A program made the position numbers and the translations under genes. Shown in pieces: positions 1-8,355 of a stretch of DNA of 64,000 nucleotides. The notes beneath the pieces were generated by a model. It did not search any database and was not told the DNA's origin. It saw nothing but the letters and a program-made list of their open reading frames with translations. Numbering within the stretch: the first letter of the stretch is position 1; every line of letters starts with the position of its first letter. The stretch is from Arctopsyche grandis (lineage: Eukaryota > Arthropoda > Insecta > Trichoptera > Hydropsychidae): assembly GCF_051622035.1 (NCBI RefSeq), contig NC_135361.1:30867205-30931204 (forward strand), written 5' to 3'.

Positions 1-227
1 AGTTACAAGCTATTGATAATCAAAATACCTGCATATAACTGCACCCTTACACTGTATTAATAAAAATAATATGTATTGTAAAACTGCTTAGTTTTTGTGA
101 TGTCAGTAAATAAAAAAGGTCTTATCTTTTCAATATGCAATGAAAGTTGATATTTATTTGGCAATTACATACATAGTATCTAGTATCTACATACATAGTA
201 ATTACATATGTAGTTCTGCAAGTCGAC

Positions 228-835
228 GCACAATACGGTCAACTCTCATATAAAAATTAATAACAATGTGGTGGAAAGAGTAGATAGTTTCAGATATCTC
301 CGGTGCTATCTGGGTGAAACGTGTGAAAGTAAACAGGAAATTCCAGGAAAAGGAGTGGAAGCAAGCAAGAGCTGCATTCTTAAAATTGAAAAATGTCCTA
401 ACGACACGTGATCTCAGTATAGAACAATACAGAAGCATGGACCCTGACAGATGCCACGTGCAAAAAACTACAGGCCTTTGAGATGTGGACATACAGAAGG
501 ATGCTGAGAATCTCATGGATGGCGCGTCGTACCAATGCCGAGGTGCTAGCCCTGATAGGAAAGCATGTTGAAGTGCTCAAAAGTGTGAAAAGGCGTAAAT
601 TGGAGTACTTTGAACATGTGATGCGGAACGAGAAATACGATCTTCTGCGCCGAATAATCCAGGGGAAAATCGTAGGCCAACGCAGTCGGAAAACATCTTG
701 GCTAAAGAATCTTCGGCAGTGGAACGGCCTCAGCACCCAAGCACTATTCCGAGCAGCCATCGATAAAGTAGGAATGGAACATCTACATAGTTGCCGACGT
801 TCTGAGAGGATATGGCACGTGAAGAAGAAGATAGT
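228..835 (+). pseudogene. LINE reverse-transcriptase C-terminal fragment
   Basis: The C-terminal end of a non-LTR retrotransposon ORF2, downstream of the polymerase core. Readable motifs are VERVDSFRYL near 270-300 (in broken frames), then from 483 an open stretch with WTYRRMLRISW, KRRKLEYFEHVMRN, LLRRIIQGKI and SWLKNLRQW. This tail is typical of insect LINE proteins often labelled RTE-like or endonuclease-reverse transcriptase. The region before 483 has several frame changes and stops, and no catalytic FADD box remains, so this is a dead 3' fragment. A related protein tail is at 57469-57852 on the minus strand. A solo LTR begins shortly downstream. Confidence 0.75.
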
Positions 836-868
836 ATCTACAGGTCAAGTCCATGCTCAATACAATAT

Positions 869-1725
869 TGTTACGTATACTAAAAAGAGCCGCCGCTTAA
901 GTGCAAACGGATTAGGCCGAGGCGCATCCCTGACACTGTGCGACCGTTTTAATTGGTTTTGAGGATTATCTCCCCCGAATGCACTTAGCGGGTGTAGCGG
1001 TCTCATTCCGGTAGAGTTCTCAGAACCGACACCGATACCGTGGGACTGGGTGTCGTGGGAATATATATCCGGGTACATGCCTAAACAATAGGGAAGTAAC
1101 CGGATGCTTTGAGCGACCAACCCGTTATAAGGCGGTACTTAGGCGATATCAAGACATTCTGGATTGAGCACTGCCAGTACGTGTATCTCCTTAACAGTAC
1201 CGGCCTTACGTCCTCGTGCAATTTTTTCTAAACACCCTTTGAAAAAAATTATAAAAAACTGGATTATCATCCTCCTTTTTCCCGGCCTTGGGGTCCTTGG
1301 GACCTTGCTACAGTTTCAGGCAGTGTCAGCAAAAGCACAGAAACCCAAATGTTTTGGATATAATTCTTGTAAATTGTGCTGTTTTATAAAATTTAATACA
1401 ATGAGTGAAAGGCTTTTAAATTGATAAGTTCATTGCTAATAATAACAGATTTTGAATTCGCGGTGAGCTTAATTTGAAGATTGGCTTTTTCCAGTAGATT
1501 GTTTGAATAGAATTTGCCGAGTACAAATGTAGGGCCTTTGGCGCTCTAATTTTAATTTTAAAGCGCTTTTGGAGCATCGACCGGCGCCCTAACTTATTTG
1601 GCGCCCTCGGGCACCACCCGACCCAGCCCCCCCCCCTAAAACCGGCACTGCTCCTTAATCATCAATAAATGCTGTGACACGACTTTGGCCTTTTACTTGG
1701 ATCCTCCACCCACCTCTACGCAACA
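869..1725 (+). mobile_element. Solo LTR, copy 1, interrupted by a hAT element
   Basis: Begins TGTTACGTATACTAAAAAG and ends CTACGCAACA, so it has TG..CA ends, and it is flanked by the 4-bp duplication ATAT (865-868 and 1726-1729). Without the internal 456-bp hAT insertion and its 8-bp duplication the LTR is about 393 bp. It contains AATAAA shortly before its end. No gag-pol lies next to it, so it is a solo LTR. The same LTR recurs at 7570-7937, 16814-17196 (reverse) and 53254-53659. Confidence 0.8.
1195..1650. mobile_element. Non-autonomous hAT transposon inside the solo LTR
   Basis: Terminal inverted repeats CAGTACCGG...CCGGCACTG are flanked by a perfect 8-bp target duplication CTCCTTAA (1187-1194 and 1651-1658), which is diagnostic of hAT insertion. 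It splits the LTR copy cleanly. The internal stretch 1340-1500 (for example ATATAATTCTTGTAAATT and GATTTTGAATTCGCGG) is also present at about 61815-61990 next to a hAT transposase remnant, so this is probably a deletion derivative of that family. Confidence 0.82.
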
Positions 1726-1756
1726 ATATAATTTCATTAATTTTAGTAAACTGAAG

Positions 1757-2663
1757 ATGGTACTCTTCAAGAAATTCTGTAGTTTCATTGAATTAGTAAT
1801 TAATTAATTTCATTGAATTTTCAAATTATTGAATCATTCTTTCCTAAATTAAAACATGGAATTAACATTGTATTTTTTTGTTGCTATGCGTCCGTAGGCA
1901 TTTTGGATATTAGCATTCTTGTTGGCATATTTCATTTCTTTTAAACTAACCCTTTATCATAAAGATGTGTATTTTATATTATTTTTATTAACTTATTTAA
2001 TTTAATCGAAACCATAATAATAATGTATTCATTGTAGGAAAGATATGCACGTTGACCTCTATCTCTGGCTGTTTATGTGCATGTAGTACTTCTTTATACA
2101 GTATTTAAGTTACAATTTAATATAATACAAATGTTTATTATTATTAAAATTTTATATAATATTGGTATTGTAAATATTTCAAAAGGATTTTTATATTTTT
2201 AACGACCATTTCATTTATTTTTCAGTCTGTGAAGAGTTCATGTTGATTCCTCGGCTGATAGTGATTGGATTGGACATTATTTATTATTTGCAGTACATTT
2301 GGTAACACGATTCATTGAATTATTCGAATATGAAGAAGGTTATGGTATACAGATACTAAATAGAAGTTATTTGTGTGAAACCGAATATGTGATCTTTATG
2401 ATGTTGCTTGACGGTGTGTATAAATGCAGTTAATAAAACGTAATGTATGAAAAGTTTTCAAACCATTTACCGAATTGTTATTTCAGGGATGTACGCACAT
2501 TGCTAGTTATGTGTCGTTAGTTTATATCAACAGATTAAAGAAGACGAAGTATCAAAGTCTCAATGTCAGAATGCTGAAACTTAACTCAAAAGCTTTTCTT
2601 CAACACTATGTACAACCGGATTGTGGTGAATTCGAATTTAAAAATCAATTCACCATAGATTAA
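1757..2663 (+). pseudogene. Decayed member of the small membrane-protein family
   Basis: Pieces resemble the five-exon membrane genes found elsewhere in this window. At 1760 a start reads MVLFKKFCSF, recalling MIVLKKFLYF of the gene at 33.0-34.0 kb. A hydrophobic exon at 2226-2301 reads FMLIPRLIVIGLDIIYYL. An exon-like stretch ends at 2413 with donor GGTGTGTATAAATG, close to the donor of exon 4 at 33255. The last piece, from 2487 after TTTCAG, starts GGATGTACGCACATTGC, near-identical in DNA to the last exon at 17293 (CAATGTACGCTATAAATTGC) but with a stop in the expected frame. Frames do not join without shifts, and no second exon was found. Inference: a pseudogene. Confidence 0.38.
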
Positions 2664-3860
2664 ATTTGAATTACTGTGAATACCAATGATAATTTAGCGA
2701 TGGCAATAGGCTACTGAATAGCTTATTATGTGACGTATTATATTTGCTTTGAATTATACTTATCAACTACATATGTATGTGATTTAAGTGCAGAATACTT
2801 GAATGAATGCAGTAATCCAAACAGTATAATTGAAGCCTTTGCAAAAAGAGAAGTGCCAATTAGATGATTTCCTGGATTGATCTATTTTCTAATGACCTGG
2901 AATATCCTGATCCCAAGAAATTGAGTGTTCTGTTATATGTGTGTATGGACTTCGGAGATGACGATCAATAGCGACGTCAAAGAAATGATATAAAATCTCA
3001 ATTTTGGTGATCGCATTTATTTATATATGTATATATTTTATATCAGAATATTTTAGTTTTAGAATTCTTTATATATATATTACATATTTTATTTTAGAAT
3101 ATTTAATTTCTCGGTTCAAAGAATTGATTTCTCTCAGACACCTCTCTGGTACAATTTTCAAGTCAGTATATTATAATACATACTTATGTACATAATTTAA
3201 ATAAGTTACAACTATTACATTACAACAACTATTACAACATTCAAAGATAAAAATTACTTATTAATGAAAATTAAAAACAAATGTAACTTGTTTAAATAAT
3301 ATTATGTAATATGTATATATGTAGTAAAGAAGATTTTAATTACATATGTTTGTCACAAAACTATTCTCAATTTTTATTAATGCCGAAAATATATTTAGAT
3401 TTACATATGATCCACTGTTAATGTCATTTTCTAAACATTATTTTATGTTAAAAATATAAATTACTAGTGTCTGTTGATATTTCAATGGGTGGTTTGGGAT
3501 ATAAATTGATATATGGATTAAATTCGTAATCACTGATGAAAGTTTCTGCTGGTCAAACTTTTAGTAACGAATAATCGATTTGATTAAGATTTATTTATAA
3601 GTATTTCATCATGTGATATGCATGTTCCTGATATGATTTAAAATATGTTAAAAAAATAAAATGATGATCTTTCATTTTCTTATTCCTTATTTTTTACATA
3701 AGATACACATCTATAATTATACCATACATATAATATATAAATCTACGAAACGTGGATCCAAAAACGCAAAACGTCAAATGTCATGTTTGACGTTTGTCGT
3801 TTTGGTTTACACCACACTGCAAATATGGCCATGAATGCATATTCCTCTTTAATTTATGTA
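2664..3860. other. AT-rich region with no recognised gene
   Basis: Low-GC sequence with short ATATGTA-like runs. An imperfect hairpin with CGTCAAA / TTTGACG arms lies near 3770-3795. I see no coding exon or transposon end that I can support. Confidence 0.5.
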
Positions 3861-4150
3861 ATACTAGTTGTTTTACCCGGCTTCACTCAGTATTTGTAAT
3901 ATAAACAACTTAAACATGGCGAATCTAATAGTAAATTTTCGTTTGTTTTTTTTATTAAATTTATTTGAATTGAAAAAAATATAATATTCAACCAATTAAA
4001 TTGTCGTTATAGAAACTTTGTGTTGTTTACAAAGTTCCCAACCAAAGATACATACTTACTTACATACAAAGTTTCTTTAGAAATTATATATTAGATTTTT
4101 ATTTAAATGTAACTTCAGTTAATTTTATCTTTCTTTCATTTTTACAAACA
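3861..4150 (+). repeat. Interspersed ACCCGGCTTC element, copy 1
   Basis: Head ATACTAGTTGTTTTACCCGG followed by CTTCACTCAGTATTTG and AAACATGGCGAATCTAATAG. Similar heads occur at 22602, 30258 and, reversed, at about 4975. The tail (ACATACAAAGT, then ATTATATATTAGATTTT) is shared with the copies at 30.5 kb and 23.88 kb. No coding capacity seen; the class is unknown. Confidence 0.6.
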
Positions 4151-4794
4151 TAAAAAAATATAAGTAAGAAATTAATAATAACACGGTAAAAGAGTTTTAT
4201 AATAATTTTATTGGATTCGTAAAAAAATTATTCTAAGGAAATAAGGATAAGCAAAATTTGGCAATTGGTTATTACCGTAAATTATTTTCATTGTGAATAG
4301 AGTATATATACAGACATATTATTGTATTACAACTCTATACAAATGGTGTAATGTGGAGTAGATAGTCTGGAATTTGTTAATTTTCAATATTAAACGTCCA
4401 AAATAACAAAAATTTTTAACAGGATAAAGTTTTTAGTCTAAGCAACGTTTTTACCGTTTTTTTGGATCCCGTCGCTCGCTCTAATACAATTACGATATAT
4501 TTTACCCAGGCCCGGTCCGAGGGTATAAGGGATCCCCTCCCCCCCCTTTATTTTTTTAAACAACACATTTTATAAAACATTAAGAAATTAAATATAGAAA
4601 ATTTTATTCAAAGTAGACAAGTGTTATATTTAATATATATTATCATTAAAAATGAATAAAATAAAATTTGCAAATGGAACATATTATTGTGGAGCATATT
4701 TAAAAAAATCCATTAATTTAATTTAGCAACCATCTTTCGTTCTTATTTTATTTTGAATTTTAAACTCTTACAATCTAATGTATTATATAATTTC
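4151..4794. other. AT-rich spacer between two inverted repeat copies
   Basis: No gene seen. A short GC-rich block near 4508-4552 (CAGGCCCGGTCCGAGGG, then a run of C) looks like one end of a hAT-type element, but the other end was not found. Confidence 0.4.
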
Positions 4795-4975
4795 GAAAGA
4801 CACTTTGTATGTATGTTTGTTTGGTTCGTAGAATCCGTGACGTTCAATTTAATAAAAAAACAAATCAATATTCAAATAAATATAATCAAATGTTTACTAT
4901 TAGATTAGTCATGTTTAAGCGGCTTATATTACAAATACCGAGTGAAGCCGGGTAAAACCACTATTATAATATAAT
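4795..4975 (-). repeat. Interspersed ACCCGGCTTC element, copy 2 (reverse)
   Basis: On the plus strand it reads CATGTTTAAGCGGCTTATAT, then CCGAGTGAAGCCGGGTAAAA, the reverse complement of the head seen at 3861. With copy 1 it forms an inverted pair about 0.7 kb apart. Confidence 0.55.
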
Positions 4976-5130
4976 ATGTACGTAATAATATATCTATATA
5001 TGTGTATAACAATACAATATTCAAAAAATATCAAAATTCGTATTAAGTCGCGGACAAAACAAGCGAGCAACTTTATTGTTTTTATTGAAAGGTAAAGTAG
5101 GAAACTACCATTTCATACATTTAATTAATT

Positions 5131-5278
5131 ATGCCACCCAAACGAAAAGCGATTGGTCAATCTACACCTCAAGCACGAAAGAAAAAGGCATCACGAGCTT
5201 GAGAAACAGACGAGCAACGGGATGCAAGACTGGAAACCAATCGAATACGCACTACTCGAGCCCGTGCGTCTGAATGTA
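5131..5278 (+). pseudogene. Helitron-type helicase protein, N-terminal fragment
   Basis: Starts MPPKRKAIGQSTPQARKKKA, has an in-frame stop at 5200-5202, then continues ETDEQRDARLETNRIRTTRA. The basic MPP(K/R)R..IG.ST.QAR opening followed by an E..EQR.ARLE repeat is, as I recall the family, the usual N-terminus of animal Helitron Rep/helicase proteins. Only about 49 codons remain. The reading frame is cut at about 5278, where a transposon-like terminus begins. No helicase domain is present in the window, so this is a dead fragment. Confidence 0.5.
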
Positions 5279-5771
5279 GGGCTTCCAAGCCGGTTTAAAC
5301 CGAAACCGAAAAGCCGGCTTTTTGACCATTTTTCAAAAAACCAAAATCCGGCTTTTTGGCTCGATCAAACGGCTTTTTAAGATTTTCTTTTATTGATGTT
5401 TTTTTCCTCAAAATTACCAATTATGAATTTCAAATTTCAAAATAAACAATTATGATCAAAATAAATGTGTATAAACGCTCTTAGGTAATAGGCGTATATT
5501 TCTTTGAACAAAAAAAAGCTACATTACTTTCTTTCTTGAGCGGTTTTTTTGAGATTTTGTAATGGACCAGGTCATAAACCAATAAAATATTATTGAAAGT
5601 ATGTAGTTTCAATGACCTACCCAACTTCAGGTATAGAAAATATTACTACAAATCCTTGTACTTGAAAACATCAAAAAAAGTTGTCGTTAACTCAAATGAT
5701 TTATGGCAAAATGCATAGAAATTTCCGAAATATAATTGATTTTTCTTCAAAAGAATTTGGAAGCCCTTTAA
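5277..5771. mobile_element. Possible non-autonomous hAT-like element
   Basis: The left end AGGGCTTCCAAGCCGG and right end TTGGAAGCCCT form an 11-bp terminal inverted repeat, with internal CCGGCTTTTTGAC / CCGGCTTTTTGGC repeats. No convincing 8-bp target duplication is visible, so the boundaries are tentative. It interrupts the Helitron-like fragment on its left. Confidence 0.35.
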
Positions 5772-5800
5772 AAATTGAGGCCACATCCTACTTTTATTAT

Positions 5801-6538
5801 CTTCTTAAACTCTTTGCTTCTTATCATAGTGATAGGAAGCAATTTGTTAGATATGGTATTTATGAATCTCCTTCATTTTTTACGCGATCTGGTGTAACTC
5901 AGGGGTCCACCTTAGGCCCTTTACTATTTACAATAGTCATTAATAACCTCCCTAAAGTACTACGCAATGCTTCATGTCTTTTGTTTGCAGACGACGTTAA
6001 ACTATTATTTGCTATTAAGGATGAGAGGCAAGCCTCTCTCCTTCAAGCTGATATTAACGCTGTTTTAGAGTTCAGTTCCAGTTTAGGGCTTGAACTGAAT
6101 ACTAGTAAATGTGCCATTATGAGTTATGGACGTGCGAATTCGCTCTATTGTCACGGATATTCCATTGGATCCGTATTGTTGAAGCGCGTGGAATCAATGG
6201 TCGACTTGGGTGTCACTTTTGATCCTCAATTCACCTTTCACAACCACATCAAGACAATCGCTGACGTTTCCTTTCGTCGACTTGGATTTGTCTTGAGATA
6301 TGCTAGATTATTCTGCAACCCCTTATCTTCTCGCTTGCTTTTCAACTCGCTTGTTAGAAGTAAGCTAGAGTATAATGCGATTATGTGGAATCCGCATGAA
6401 GCAAATTACTCTCTGATGATTGAGAAAGTGCAAAAAGCATTTCTTCGTTTCCTATATTTTTCAAATGTAGGCCATTGTGGCGCATTGGGTTCTTCCTGTA
6501 ATGCCGCAATGGTCCAAAACTATTAAATAAATAAATAA
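5801..6538 (+). mobile_element. CR1-like LINE, 5'-truncated and internally deleted (copy A)
   Basis: The polymerase part of a LINE ORF2 reads from about 5805 to 6456 with [15 protein letters not shown] and [11 protein letters not shown] (the FADD catalytic box). It shares long identical stretches with the LINE at 30840-32820. At about 6456 it jumps from KAFLRFLY straight into the 3' untranslated region, so roughly 740 bp present in the 30.8-32.8 kb copy are missing. The 3' end has the family hairpin (CCATTGTGGCGCA ... TGCCGCAATGG) and an AAAT tail. The first part of the open frame (5681-5800) is unrelated flanking sequence. Confidence 0.82.
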
Positions 6539-6883
6539 ATTATGGATTTAAAATGTTCGTGATATTTCAAATGAATTTGTTTCCGAATTTTGCAACGGTT
6601 GCTTTTGGGTTTGTTAAGCTAAAACAGATGCGTAAAAACAACTTTGAAATCTCTTTATCGATGTATATCTTTGAATCTCAGCAGTTTTTCACGATTCCCC
6701 AATTATTGTTTTTCTGCGAGGTTAAACATTATTTTTTAAATAATATATTCTTGAAAGTAGCTTATTTAAATCATTTAATTATTTGTGCGTATTTAGGATC
6801 TGCCATTTATGGCTGTGATATACGTACAAATAATTGTATTATTTAATAATATAATATAATAATAATCTGAAATATAATTTTAG
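6539..6883. other. No recognised gene
   Basis: An open stretch at 6553-6846 has no family motif that I recognise. It may be intronic to the pseudogene exon that follows. Confidence 0.35.
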
Positions 6884-7295
6884 GTATAGGCGAAAATCAT
6901 TTCGAAAAATTAATGGAGCTAGCCAACCGACTGGAAGTGAAAATTCCAAAGAAATTTAAAACCGTCGATCTCTCAAACTGTCTGGAAGTTTTGAAATCAA
7001 CGGGAGATTCCGAATTTCGAGACGGTGAGTGTCGAAATATAAAAAAAATATCCCACTTAAATATTTTTCAATTCCAGTTCTGTTTCAGCTGCACAAAACT
7101 CAAGATTTTCTCAATCTGCCGGTCTCCAACGTGATCTAAATCTTGAAATGGGACAATTTGTTCGTGCATTCTGAAGAAAGCGTATTCAATGCTGTGAAAT
7201 TGTGGGTAAAAATCATGATGATGCGAACCGTAAAAGTGACTTGGCACAGCTGATGAGATCTGTGAGGTTATCCTTTCTCTCGTTGGAGGTATTTG
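6884..7295 (+). pseudogene. Kelch-like (BTB-BACK) pseudogene fragment
   Basis: The exon 6884-7024 encodes LMELANRLEVKIPKKF, then DLSNCLEVLKST, which matches the end of a BTB domain and its linker to BACK in kelch-like proteins. It ends with donor GGTGAGT. After acceptor CCAG at 7077, a phase-matched second exon reads QLHKTQDFLNLPVSNVI, then a stop (7137-7139), then ILKWDNLFVHSEESVFNAV, and after a frame change near 7210 DDANRKSDLAQLMRSVRL. This is the BACK-domain pattern (DFL.LP...V..I; SEE.VF.AV..WV; R...L..L...VRL). BACK domains link BTB to kelch repeats in Cullin-3 adaptors. The stop, the frameshift and the lack of a kelch propeller say pseudogene. The host parent gene is not in the window. 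Confidence 0.62.
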
Positions 7296-7523
7296 AAATT
7301 AAATGAATGTCACAGTTTAGTGATACAAATCATTCGAATAATGTGTTATATTTTCAGTTTATTGTCAACGAAGTAATGACGTTCTGTCTTTCGTGTGCAG
7401 AGTGTATGACCACTATTAGACAAGAAATTATAAACAAGAATGATAGATCTTTCTTCCAAAGAGAGACCCCTCGTAAAAAAATTCAAAAAATAGCACTGGT
7501 TGGGGGGTTTGAGTTAGATTTGA

Positions 7524-7569
7524 GTTTTGTATCACAAGTATAATATTGTTTATACTTGTGATACAAAAC
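7524..7569. repeat. Perfect 20-bp inverted repeat with 6-nt loop
   Basis: Left arm GTTTTGTATCACAAGTATAA (7524-7543), loop TATTGT, right arm TTATACTTGTGATACAAAAC (7550-7569). The right arm abuts the degraded start of solo LTR copy 2. Confidence 0.9.
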
Positions 7570-7937
7570 GTATGCTGCGGATTAAGCGAATAGAATCCCA
7601 GAGACTGTTCAAGGATTATATGTTAACGGATTAACTAAGTGCATACCATGAGACCGGTATAAGTGGTTTCAAGGATTAGCGACAGGCTAAGTGCAAGTAA
7701 GCTAAACAATGATTGCACTTCTCATACCGTGGGAATACATATCCGAATACGTGACTATACAGTAGGTAAACAGATTAGACGTCCTGAGAGATCTACCCCT
7801 TATAAGGCGGTACGTAGGCGATATCATGTAATTCTGGACTGAGCACTGCCAGTGCGTGTATCTCCTTAATCATCAATAAATGCTGTGAAACAACTGTTGG
7901 CCTTTTACTTGGATCCTCCACCCACCCCTACGCAACA
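7570..7937 (+). mobile_element. Solo LTR, copy 2 (diverged)
   Basis: The right two thirds match the other LTR copies (CTTATAAGGCGGTACGTAGG, GAGCACTGCCAGTGCGTGTA, CTTTTACTTGGATCCTCCAC) and it ends CTACGCAACA at 7937. The start is degenerate, so the left boundary and target duplication are uncertain. It was inserted beside a reverse-transcriptase fragment that resumes at 7946. Confidence 0.65.
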
Positions 7938-7945
7938 ATACTCTT

Positions 7946-8335
7946 GGCTTAGTTTGTCAAAGTCTCTGTTTTTGTTTTGCTCAATGTAAGCCCTACTTTT
8001 TTACTCTTTGTTGCAAGGTCTTGTAGCATTACTTGTAGGGTTTCTGAGTTGTCAGTAAAAAGTACAAGATCATCGGCAAATCGGAGATGATTCAAATTAG
8101 ATCTGTTTATGTTAATGCCAAATTTGCTCCAATCCATCTCTTTGAATATTTATTCAAGTACTGCTGAGAATTGTTTTGGTGAAAGTGAGTCTCCCTGCCT
8201 TACACCTCTCTCTATTGGGAATATTTCTCCTAATGTTTCCATTTTCACTTGGGCTGAGCTATTTGTGTAGATATTTTTTATTATTCTAATATATTTATGC
8301 TCGATATTAAATTTTCGTATACGTTACTAAACGCT
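7946..8335 (-). pseudogene. LINE reverse-transcriptase palm fragment
   Basis: Read on the minus strand: IYTNSSAQVKMETLGE, then IERGVRQGDSLSPKQFSAVL, a stop, then NHLRFADDLVLFTDN with the FADD catalytic motif and LQDLATKSKKVGLTLSKTKT. These are consecutive palm motifs of a non-LTR reverse transcriptase. It is a different lineage from the neighbouring CR1-like copies, which read [13 protein letters not shown]. Both ends are cut: by an LTR on one side and by the LINE at 8356 on the other. Confidence 0.72.
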
Positions 8336-8355
8336 CGCCGTACAATAATATAATA

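Noticed and set aside
4508-4552. hAT element starting CAGGCCCGGTCC
   Set aside because: No matching inverted end or 8-bp duplication found.
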